NCBI GenBank assembly: GCA_010692425.1
Contig: JAAHHJ010000005.1
Location: forward strand, 119,727-183,726
DNA: 64,000 nt
Origin: Symploca sp. SIO3C6
GTDB taxonomy: Bacteria; Cyanobacteriota; Cyanobacteriia; Cyanobacteriales; Coleofasciculaceae
Reading direction: 5' to 3'
A program made the position numbers and the translations under genes. Shown here piece by piece: positions 48,751 to 55,760 of this stretch. The notes beneath the pieces were generated by a model. That model saw only the letters and a program-made list of their open reading frames with translations. It was not told the origin of the DNA and did not search any database. How positions within the stretch are numbered: position 1 is the stretch's first letter; each line of letters starts with the position of its first letter.

Positions 48751-48978
48751 TCAGCACTACTAATACGCCAGCATTGATGGGGTATTTGTTAAGCCCACGG
48801 TAGGCACAATAGTTATCCGTGAAGCTTAAAAGTCAGGGTAGCATCTCAATTTCAATCATCATCTGCATTTCACTAATCATCTACATCACGGCAGTCTAGA
48901 ATTACGCAAAGGTAGTCTGCTGAATTTTTGAAAACAACTGCTATATAGATGTAACTTAGTTTTGTTTTAGCCTGAAAA

Positions 48979-49401
48979 TCAGCCGCGATTAATCACTTCA
49001 ACGTTTGAGAGAGTTTCAATCCAGACTCTGGCACCACAGGGCTTGGGCAAATTAGGCTGATAAACTATTCGGCACGGTCCGTTGATTTTCACTTCGTGAC
49101 CATAGATATTGCTATTCCCTTTTTTGATACTAATTACGGGAAGATGATCTTCCCGCTTTTTGTTTTGTCTAATCGCATGCTGGTTGACGTGGATAAAAGT
49201 TAGAGCAGGACGCCTCCTACACCACTTTGCTTTTGGTCCCCTGCGACCTTTAGTGATCACTGGCATACCATCAAATAGGGGAATTACCCAAAATCTACCA
49301 ATCTTATAGGCTCCTTGAATCCTATCTTGCTTAAGGAGTAGGCGTACTCGTGCTGTGGAAATGCCGAGGATTTCTGCTGCTTGTGCTGTGCCAATTAACA
49401 T
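48979..49401 (-). CDS. Small excisionase/MerR-like helix-turn-helix protein, copy 2
   Basis: Near-identical to the protein at 8827-9249, differing at only about ten positions (e.g. AEILG for AELLG, KQDRIQG for KQGRIEG). The same helix-turn-helix (TAQAAEILGISTARVRLLLK) and basic middle are present. ATG 49401 is used to match copy 1; the frame is open upstream to 49428. The DNA similarity continues about 60 bases upstream through AGTAAAATTAAC and GCGATCGCAATAG, so the two genes probably share regulation. The inverted pair is about 40 kb apart. A TnpB element starts 170 bases upstream on the other strand. Confidence 0.8.
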   Translation of the reverse strand: MLIGTAQAAEILGISTARVRLLLKQDRIQGAYKIGRFWVIPLFDGMPVITKGRRGPKAKWCRRRPALTFIHVNQHAIRQNKKREDHLPVISIKKGNSNIYGHEVKINGPCRIVYQPNLPKPCGARVWIETLSNVEVINRG

Positions 49402-49573
49402 CGAAAAAAAACTATTGCGATCGCACATATAGTATTATTCAGTTAATTTTACTCCCATTGCTTTAGTTTTTTGTGGGTAAAGAACTGTAATTAAATACCT
49501 GTTCACATGTATTCATTCCTGTTCAATATGAGTAGGTATTGTAGGAGCTGCTCTCCTTTTCGGCTTTCACTAC

Positions 49574-49602
49574 TTGCCTGATGGGTATTTTTTGGGTATA
49601 AT
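49574..49602 (+). promoter_or_regulatory. Promoter of the RHH-tnpB element
   Basis: TTGCCT, a 17-base spacer and a perfect TATAAT precede the RHH gene by 24 bases. A GGGTAT sequence is repeated three times around it (GGGTATTTTTTGGGTATAAT, then AAGGGTAT), which could be an operator or part of the element's left end. Confidence 0.7.
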
Positions 49603-49626
49603 AAGGGTATTAAACTCAAAAAGCTA

Positions 49627-49782
49627 ATGCCCAAAAGAGAAAAATGGTTCAAGGTTCTGTTGAGCAAGGACGAATTTAACAAACTTCAAGCCCATGCCGA
49701 AGATCAAGGTTGGAGCATGTCTCAAGTAGTCAGAGAATGGATAAAACAGTTGCCATGTTACTCGGATTCAAGACAGAACTAA
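49627..49782 (+). CDS. Ribbon-helix-helix protein overlapping tnpB
   Basis: A 51-codon gene, MPKREKWFKVLLSKDEFNKL..., with QAHAEDQGWSMSQVVREWIK. The pattern (short beta strand WFKVLLS, then two helices with a Gly turn) is that of an RHH/CopG DNA-binding protein. Its last ~46 bases overlap the start of tnpB in another frame. Small RHH genes overlapping tnpB are seen in cyanobacterial IS605-type elements. Most likely it represses the element or controls TnpB level (inference). Confidence 0.7.
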   Translation: MPKREKWFKVLLSKDEFNKLQAHAEDQGWSMSQVVREWIKQLPCYSDSRQN

Positions 49783-50843
49783 AACTCAACAACCATCAAA
49801 GGACGCAGCTAGCAAAACACTGTGGAGTAGCTCGTCATGCCTGGAACTGGGGACTGGCGCTAACTAAAAACATTCTTGACCATAACAAGGCTAACCCTGC
49901 CGAAAAGCTCAAATTTCCTACAGCTATTGACTTACATGTCTTGCTAGTCAAGATGGTAAAGTCTCAATACCCTTGGTACTACGAAGTATCAAAATGCTCT
50001 CCACAGTGGGCGCTTAAACAGTTAGCCGAAGCCTGGAAACGAGCATTCAAGAAAACCTCTAAACCCCCTAAGTTTAAAAGGAAAGGACGCTCAGATAGTT
50101 TTACTTTGGATGGTTCCATTGCTGTTGACCATTTTTGGGTCAAAGTTACCAAACTTGGTAAGCTTAAAACCTATGAGCGCCTACCTTGTGCGGTTAAGCC
50201 TAAGTCTGTAACTATTTCCCGAACTGCTGATAGATGGTTCATTAGCTTTAGGCAGGAAGTCGAACCAATCGAAACCGTGAAAAAGCTTGAAGTTGTTGGT
50301 GTTGACCTAGGCATTAATGCGCTGGCTACTTTGTCAACTGGTGAAATGATTGCCGGAGCGAAAAGTTATTGCTCAGCAGAAAAGAAACTAGCTCGTTTGC
50401 AGTGGCTGCATCGCCATAAGATTAAAGGCTCCAACAACCACTGTAAAGCCATGAAGCAGATAGCAAGACTGCATCGCCGCATTGCCAATATCAGAAAAGA
50501 CACATTACATAAACTCACCACTTACTTAGCCAAGAACCACGGTACGGTAGTGATAGAGGACTTAAATGTGTCTGGAATGATGAAAAACGGCAAGCTAGCG
50601 AAAGCTATTGCAGACATGGGTTTTTATGAGTTTCGTCGCCAGTTGACTTACAAGTGCCAGTTATACGGCTCCAGATTGGAAGTAGTTAGTAGGTGGATGC
50701 CATCGTCCAAGACTTGCTCTAATTGCGGTCATGTTAAAGAATCTCTATCCTTGTCAGAGCGTACATTTCAGTGTGAAGAATGTGGCTTTGAATTAGATAG
50801 AGATTGGAACGCTGCCATTATTTTAAAAAACGCGGCTAGTTAA
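49737..50843 (+). CDS. tnpB: TnpB-family RNA-guided nuclease (IS200/IS605 OrfB)
   Basis: A complete 368-residue TnpB, ancestor-type of Cas12 nucleases, which uses an omega RNA to cut DNA and helps keep IS elements. RuvC residues: D in EVVGVDLGINALATLSTGEM (RuvC-I), E in HGTVVIEDLNVSGMM (RuvC-II) and D in GFELDRDWNAAIILKN (RuvC-III). The zinc ribbon is SSKTCSNCGHVKESLS with CEECG. N-terminal part FKTELKLNNHQRTQLAKHCG and WALKQLAEAWKRAFKK is typical. ATG 49737 overlaps the RHH gene; ATG 49755 is the alternative. No Y1 transposase (TnpA) is nearby, so the element is not self-mobile. All catalytic positions look intact, so it could be active. Confidence 0.93.
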   Translation: MDKTVAMLLGFKTELKLNNHQRTQLAKHCGVARHAWNWGLALTKNILDHNKANPAEKLKFPTAIDLHVLLVKMVKSQYPWYYEVSKCSPQWALKQLAEAWKRAFKKTSKPPKFKRKGRSDSFTLDGSIAVDHFWVKVTKLGKLKTYERLPCAVKPKSVTISRTADRWFISFRQEVEPIETVKKLEVVGVDLGINALATLSTGEMIAGAKSYCSAEKKLARLQWLHRHKIKGSNNHCKAMKQIARLHRRIANIRKDTLHKLTTYLAKNHGTVVIEDLNVSGMMKNGKLAKAIADMGFYEFRRQLTYKCQLYGSRLEVVSRWMPSSKTCSNCGHVKESLSLSERTFQCEECGFELDRDWNAAIILKNAAS

Positions 50844-50960
50844 GTCGTGTACGCCTGACGGATTGGAGAAGTGCCGACACCTCCAATCCGGTAGCAGGAA
50901 GTAAGCATCAATTGCTCGCTTTGCGTGCAAGTCTTCTGGTGAATAGAAAAGCCTAGATGT
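50844..50960 (+). other. tnpB right end, candidate omega RNA region
   Basis: Sequence just after the tnpB stop contains paired pieces (CCGGATTGGAG-type TTGGAG/CTCCAA and GCAAG/CTTGC). In TnpB elements the guide RNA overlaps the 3' end of tnpB and its guide is the flanking DNA, so this is where it should lie. The exact end of the element was not determined by eye. Confidence 0.4.
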
Positions 50961-51077
50961 GAGTAGATTTGAGTAGGTCTTATGTAACGGCTAAGATATT
51001 AGCTGAGGAAAATCTCAAGCAGGCAATTACCCAGGGTGCAGTGGCAGAATTTATACGCTCGTCTGGAATACTTGCTG

Positions 51078-52076
51078 ATGGTATGGAAAGAGGGACAAGA
51101 ATTACAAGCTGGTAAGTACATAATCGGAAAAGTACTGGGACAAGGGGGTTTTGGGATTACTTACCAGGCGCTGCACACTACCCTCAACCAGCAAGTAGTG
51201 ATTAAAACTCCTAATGAGTATCTCCAACATGACCCAGATTACGATAAGTACGTCAAGCGCTTTATTAAAGAGGCGCGGTTAATTGCTAAACTCTCACAAG
51301 ACCCTCATCCCCACATTGTGCGAGTCAGTGATTTGTTTAATGAAGGTGAAACTCACTGTCTAGTAATGGAATTTATTCCAGGGAAAAGTTTGTTTGAGTT
51401 AGTGAAGCAACGAGGGGCTTTGCCAGAAGCAGAGGCTATAAATTATATACGCCAGATTGGGGATGCTTTGGCATTTGTCCATCAACAGGGATTAGTTCAT
51501 CGAGATGCCCACCCTGGTAATATTATGCTGCGCGGTAAGGGTAAAGCAGTCCTAATTGATTTTGGTATTTCTGGAGAATTAGTCCCCACTACAGTTAGCT
51601 CAATGCATCCTGGGAATAAGGGATTTGCTCCTATTGAGCAGATGCAAGGCTACCGTCAACCGACTGTGGATATATATTGTTTGGCTGCTACGCTTTACTA
51701 TACCGTGACTGCTGAACGTCCTACAACTTCGTTTGACCGTAAAGTATTTGATGCGATGTTATCTCCACCAAAACAGTTAAATCCAACTATCAGCGATAGG
51801 CTAAATCAAGGTATTCTCCAAGGAATGGCACTAGAAGCAGAAGACCGTCCTCAGTCGATGCAAGAGTGGTTGAAGTTACTGGAAGCGCCAACAATAGTAA
51901 TTCCACCTCCAGTTGAGAAAATTCATAGGCAAAAGGCAATTCGCCCATCACCTAAGAAACCTTCTACCTCACGTCCTAGAAAATCAGATGCTCGACTAGA
52001 TATAGTCTGCGATCGCACATTGAGGAATCTTATTTGCGATCGCTTCGGACTAATTGCACTATCTTGTGATGTCTAG
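51078..52076 (+). CDS. Ser/Thr kinase-like protein with an altered catalytic loop
   Basis: A 332-residue kinase-fold protein. ATG 51078 (MVWKEGQELQAGKYIIGKVL) fits the usual cyanobacterial start. It has the glycine loop LGQGGFGITYQA, Lys in VVIKTP, the HRD loop as LVHRDAHPGNIML (His where most kinases have Lys), IDFGISGE and APIEQ. So it may be a weak kinase or pseudokinase, although this variant occurs in cyanobacterial families. After about residue 265 a Pro/Lys/Arg-rich tail follows, whose last ~30 residues are encoded by DNA with HIP1 octamers (CDRTLRNLICDRF), so the natural C-terminus may be truncated or frameshifted. Confidence 0.85.
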   Translation: MVWKEGQELQAGKYIIGKVLGQGGFGITYQALHTTLNQQVVIKTPNEYLQHDPDYDKYVKRFIKEARLIAKLSQDPHPHIVRVSDLFNEGETHCLVMEFIPGKSLFELVKQRGALPEAEAINYIRQIGDALAFVHQQGLVHRDAHPGNIMLRGKGKAVLIDFGISGELVPTTVSSMHPGNKGFAPIEQMQGYRQPTVDIYCLAATLYYTVTAERPTTSFDRKVFDAMLSPPKQLNPTISDRLNQGILQGMALEAEDRPQSMQEWLKLLEAPTIVIPPPVEKIHRQKAIRPSPKKPSTSRPRKSDARLDIVCDRTLRNLICDRFGLIALSCDV

Positions 52077-52170
52077 CGATCGCAAAAGTTGAAAGTTGTA
52101 GATCGTATAACAGTCTCCACAACTGTTAGGACACTTTCTTGTTCCCTGCTCCCTATAGCTGAAACCCTTA

Positions 52171-52311
52171 ACCTGGATTATTCATGAGGATTTTGGAAAA
52201 TCCCCAAAAGCCTTACCACAAAGTTTATCTAGCGATCTGACTGAAAAAAAGTCTGTTTTTTGAAATGTCCTCACAATCAGGGTTTGGGCAATTGGTGAAT
52301 AATGCAGGTTA
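52171..52311. mobile_element. MITE-like element, copy A
   Basis: A 141-bp non-coding element with imperfect terminal inverted repeats: it starts TAACCTGGATTATTCA and ends TGAATAATGCAGGTTA. It is about 85 percent identical by eye to an inverted copy at 54023-54166. No reading frame. The internal part contains GTCCTCACAATCAGGGTTTG, shared by both. Confidence 0.8.
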
Positions 52312-52391
52312 ATTTTTGGTTTCACTGCGTAAATCCTAGTTTTTGCGACTGATAGAAAAAGAGGGTAATATCTACATCTGAGTTTTTCTGA

Positions 52392-53885
52392 TTAAAAAAC
52401 GCTGTTACTCCAACTACCATGCAAACCATAGGGAATATGATGCTTTAGATGTAACCGCGCGATTGGTCCTCGACTCAAATCACGAGCATCCAGAATCACC
52501 AGCTCAGAGCGGTGGTGCTGAGCATCATAAACCATAGTCAGCACCCAGCCATCATCCTCTTGTAAACCACTAGGTTTGGGTACAAAAACTGGTTCACTGA
52601 CATAACCTTTAGGTGCAGCACTCCAGAGTTGGCTTTCACCCGTTACCATGTCCCTCTTGAGAATTGCTTGTAGAGGCGCATTACCCGTCCGATTGTGAGC
52701 AGCACCAATGAACAAATAGCGATAAGGACGTCCTACATATTCTGGATGAATGTGGGGAAATTCACAGCATTGCTCTGACAATAGCTGAGACTGCACTTGA
52801 GAAATGCCGGAATTAGCGTTTTGATCAATACTGAACCGCCATAGTTTTCCTGGTGAGAGGGCCTCAAAATTAACTTCTCGGAAATCGCTATTGGCTTCAA
52901 CCTCGGGAAGTTCCTCATAGCAAATCGAGTCAACGTAAATTTTGCCATCTTGCTCAAAAGCATTAGCGTGGTGGAAGACAAATCCCGATGAGGTTTCGAG
53001 AATTTGCATCGGTTGCTGCCCATGGCGGGGAATAAGCACAATACGGGTAGGCCTGGCGGGCATAAACTTCACACACTCGCCAGCCCCTCTTATACCTAAA
53101 GCAAAGAGAAAGGGATTAAAACTGACAGGATTTTGGAAGAAAATACAGTAGTTAGGCGTAATCGCAAAATCGTGGATAAAAGCAAAGCCAGGAATAAAGC
53201 GATCGCGACTTCGTAGAAGCTTGCCTGCAGGGTCGAATTCGTAGATAGTAATTTTCGTGGAAAGACCTGGTTTAATTGCGAAGTTAACTAAGCATGGTGC
53301 GCCGCCATCAAGTTCACAACTTGGGTCGATCCAAGGATGAGCACCAAAGGCTTCACCTTCTGCCAAAACCCCATCTAAGTAATCTTTACCCAGAGTTTCT
53401 AGAGTCTTAGGATCTAAGCGATAAGGTTCGGCGGCCTCCCAAAGCGCCAACAGTTTACCACCCCAATAGATGATATTGGTATTGGCGATATTTTTAAGTC
53501 GGAGGTCAAAAATATTTGCCAACAAACCCCCAGGCTTTTGGGTTCCAAAAACACCGCGATAGAGAATTGTTTGCGCCTTTTGTTCAGCTAAAAAGCCCTC
53601 AGTACGAACAAAACGATTGCAAAAATGCGCCTTCCCTTGATCAAAACTAATCGCACAAATCATACCATCGCCATCAAAGGGATGATGGTAGTACTGACCA
53701 TTAATATCTAGTAAACCAGGACCATTACGAAATAAAGTACCGTGTAAATCAGTAGGAATCTCTCCTTCAAAATCATCAATCCAATAATTGTATTCATTGG
53801 GTTGAGATTGATAGCCCTGCTGCCAATCTTTGCGGTTATATGGTAACGAGTACTCGGATACCGACAAATGCTCTTGACTTATCAT
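52392..53885 (-). CDS. Carotenoid cleavage oxygenase
   Basis: A 497-residue non-heme iron oxygenase of the CCD/RPE65 family that cleaves carotenoids or apocarotenoids to aldehydes. The four iron-binding histidines are visible in GAHPWIDPSCELDGG, PGFAFIHDFAITPNY, GFVFHHANAFEQDGKIYVDS and, at the end, GLHGSWSNSVF. The N-terminus (LHGTLFRNGPGLLDINGQYY, HPFDGDGMICAISF) is typical. It could be an apocarotenoid 15,15'-oxygenase or a 9,10-type dioxygenase; this cannot be decided by sequence alone. It is flanked by two inverted MITE copies. Confidence 0.92.
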   Translation of the reverse strand: MISQEHLSVSEYSLPYNRKDWQQGYQSQPNEYNYWIDDFEGEIPTDLHGTLFRNGPGLLDINGQYYHHPFDGDGMICAISFDQGKAHFCNRFVRTEGFLAEQKAQTILYRGVFGTQKPGGLLANIFDLRLKNIANTNIIYWGGKLLALWEAAEPYRLDPKTLETLGKDYLDGVLAEGEAFGAHPWIDPSCELDGGAPCLVNFAIKPGLSTKITIYEFDPAGKLLRSRDRFIPGFAFIHDFAITPNYCIFFQNPVSFNPFLFALGIRGAGECVKFMPARPTRIVLIPRHGQQPMQILETSSGFVFHHANAFEQDGKIYVDSICYEELPEVEANSDFREVNFEALSPGKLWRFSIDQNANSGISQVQSQLLSEQCCEFPHIHPEYVGRPYRYLFIGAAHNRTGNAPLQAILKRDMVTGESQLWSAAPKGYVSEPVFVPKPSGLQEDDGWVLTMVYDAQHHRSELVILDARDLSRGPIARLHLKHHIPYGLHGSWSNSVF

Positions 53886-54022
53886 CGTTTGTTAATTATG
53901 GGTTATTTGTTATTTCCAATAGCTCCAACTCAGGAGCAAACTATAGTGCATCTAAAAATTGCACTTTCAAGCGTTTTAGCAAAACTCACTCCTAGAAAAG
54001 TTCTAGACAGATAACAGGGGGA

Positions 54023-54166
54023 TTAGCCTGCATTATTCACCAATTGCTCAAACCCTGATTGTGAGGACATCTCAAAAAACAGACTGTTTTTAAGCAAGAT
54101 CGCTAGATGAACTTCGTGGTAAGGTTTTTGGGGATTGTCCGAAATCCTCATGAATAATGCAGGTTA
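54023..54166. mobile_element. MITE-like element, copy B (inverted relative to copy A)
   Basis: A 144-bp element starting TTAGCCTGCATTATTCAC and ending ATGAATAATGCAGGTTA, so its ends are inverted repeats of each other. Reverse-complemented, it matches copy A along its whole length. It ends 9 bases before the stop codon of the folate-biopterin transporter, so it lies at that gene's 3' end. Confidence 0.8.
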
Positions 54167-54174
54167 GTACTGCT

Positions 54175-55602
54175 TTAACTAAAAATTCCCTCAGGCTGTG
54201 AAGCCTTCTCTCCCCATCTCCCCCTCTCCCCATCTCCCCCTCTCTTGCTCTCTGTTGCTGGAGATAGTGACAAATCCTCTTGCGATTTAATTTCGGCTTG
54301 AGGATCAGCTGCTGGTAGCCAGCCTAAAAATGGTAGGGGCAGGAGGCTAGAAACATTAGTAATTACTAGCAATAGCCAAAGTTGGTCAAAATTAGTCTCA
54401 GTGACGCCCAACCAATGAGTTAATAAAGCCCCCAATTCATGGGATAAAAGTCCTGCTAAATTCAAAATCGACATTAGCAGAGCAAACAAAGTAGCTTCCA
54501 CACCTGCTGGGCAAAGTCGTGCCGAAAGTACCAAAACTGGCATGAAGGTAATCTGTCCCATCACCGTGAGAATCAGACTGTCTCCCAAGCTAAACCAATG
54601 GTCATCGATACCCAAAGTGCGGTTGAAGTGGGTAACTAGCAGGATGGTACTCATACCTAAAGCAGCAGATATGACAGTAGTCCCAGCCATCATCCTCCGG
54701 AAGGGAATAGTTTTTAAAAAGCGCTGAAATAGCCAAATACCCACTAAGGAGGCAACACTAGTTACCAAACGCACACGCCCTAAAAACTCGGGTTCAAATC
54801 CCAGTTCATTAGTAGTGAAAAAGAAGAATGCGGAATCTGCTGTTGGTGTTGCTTGCCACAGGAAAATGAAAGCTGTAGGCAACCAAATCGCTTTTTGAGT
54901 AATCGCGCTGCGCAGCTGCTTGATTTGATTCTTAACAGTGGAGATGTCAAGACTAGTACTCAATACTTCTTCACTAATCAACCAAGCTGCCACTGAAACC
55001 AGTAACGGGAAGGTTGCAGTAATAGCAAAGACAGTTTGAGTGCTCAACTGTTCTAAAAGCAAACCACTCAAATATGCTGTAATTAAACCACCAAGAGCGG
55101 AAGTACCCCAAGTCAGTGATTGTAGAGAGCCCGAATCACTCAAAGATTCCCGTCGCGCTCGCTCCACCACCTGAGAATCAACAATGACATCACTAATAGC
55201 AACAGAAGCGGAGCTCAGGAGAATAGCAACTGTTGCTGCCCAGGCTGTATCGACTACAGTCGCCAGACTCAACCAAGCAACTGTTCCCATAACTCCAGAT
55301 AAAACTAGATAGGGGCGTCTACGATAGCCAAATAATGGCAATCCGTCTGAAAGAAAACCAAACAGTGGCTTAATTACCCAAGGCAGGGCGGAAATACCGA
55401 TTAATGCTGAAACTTGAGCTGGACTTAGTGCTAGTTCATCCTTGAGGAAGAAACTAACAGCTAGACGCGCCAACCCGAGGATTCCCTGGACAAAGTAGAC
55501 AATTAAAATGGCGAACAACTCAGGAGTTGGTTCATTGCCAAATAGGACTTTTGCTTTCAAAAATCCTTTGAACTTGTCCAATCCAGAGGAGTAAACAATC
55601 AT
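54175..55602 (-). CDS. Folate-biopterin (FBT/BT1) family transporter
   Basis: A 475-residue major-facilitator protein of the folate-biopterin transporter family; the Synechocystis member carries folates. The N-terminal half has PTPELFAILIVYFVQGILGL ARLAVSFFLKDEL, LSPAQVSALIGISALPWVIK PLFGFLSDGLPLFGYRRRPY (the FBT loop), followed by spans to a total of about 12. The C-terminal ~40 residues (LSPATESKRGGDGERGRWGE) are hydrophilic and come from a GA-rich DNA repeat. It adds a pterin/folate handling gene to a window that also holds folK, folE and a DHPS-like gene, though at a distance. Confidence 0.9.
   Translation of the reverse strand: MIVYSSGLDKFKGFLKAKVLFGNEPTPELFAILIVYFVQGILGLARLAVSFFLKDELALSPAQVSALIGISALPWVIKPLFGFLSDGLPLFGYRRRPYLVLSGVMGTVAWLSLATVVDTAWAATVAILLSSASVAISDVIVDSQVVERARRESLSDSGSLQSLTWGTSALGGLITAYLSGLLLEQLSTQTVFAITATFPLLVSVAAWLISEEVLSTSLDISTVKNQIKQLRSAITQKAIWLPTAFIFLWQATPTADSAFFFFTTNELGFEPEFLGRVRLVTSVASLVGIWLFQRFLKTIPFRRMMAGTTVISAALGMSTILLVTHFNRTLGIDDHWFSLGDSLILTVMGQITFMPVLVLSARLCPAGVEATLFALLMSILNLAGLLSHELGALLTHWLGVTETNFDQLWLLLVITNVSSLLPLPFLGWLPAADPQAEIKSQEDLSLSPATESKRGGDGERGRWGEKASQPEGIFS
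54206..54250. repeat. GGGGAGATGGGG-type short repeat in the transporter 3' end
   Basis: CTCTCCCCATCTCCCCCTCTCCCCATCTCC-like sequence (GA-rich on the coding strand) encodes part of the transporter's tail. The same repeat type is at the end of ruvC (36581-36615). Confidence 0.65.
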
Positions 55603-55760
55603 GAATATTTTTTAAGAAAAATCACTTTTTCTATCTTACATGGATCCCCCGATGGTTGTAATTGGCAAGCAGTCTGATTGCCTAGTACTCAATACGGTTT
55701 AACCTGAAGAGGCTCCTTGGTTCATCTCCCTAGAAAGCTCCATTGTCTGGCTTAGAATTT

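Noticed and set aside
50940..51110. Plus-strand frame reading SYVTAKILAEENLKQAITQG before the kinase
   Set aside because: No start codon after the upstream stop and no family recognised; it may be a remnant cut by the TnpB element, but this cannot be supported.
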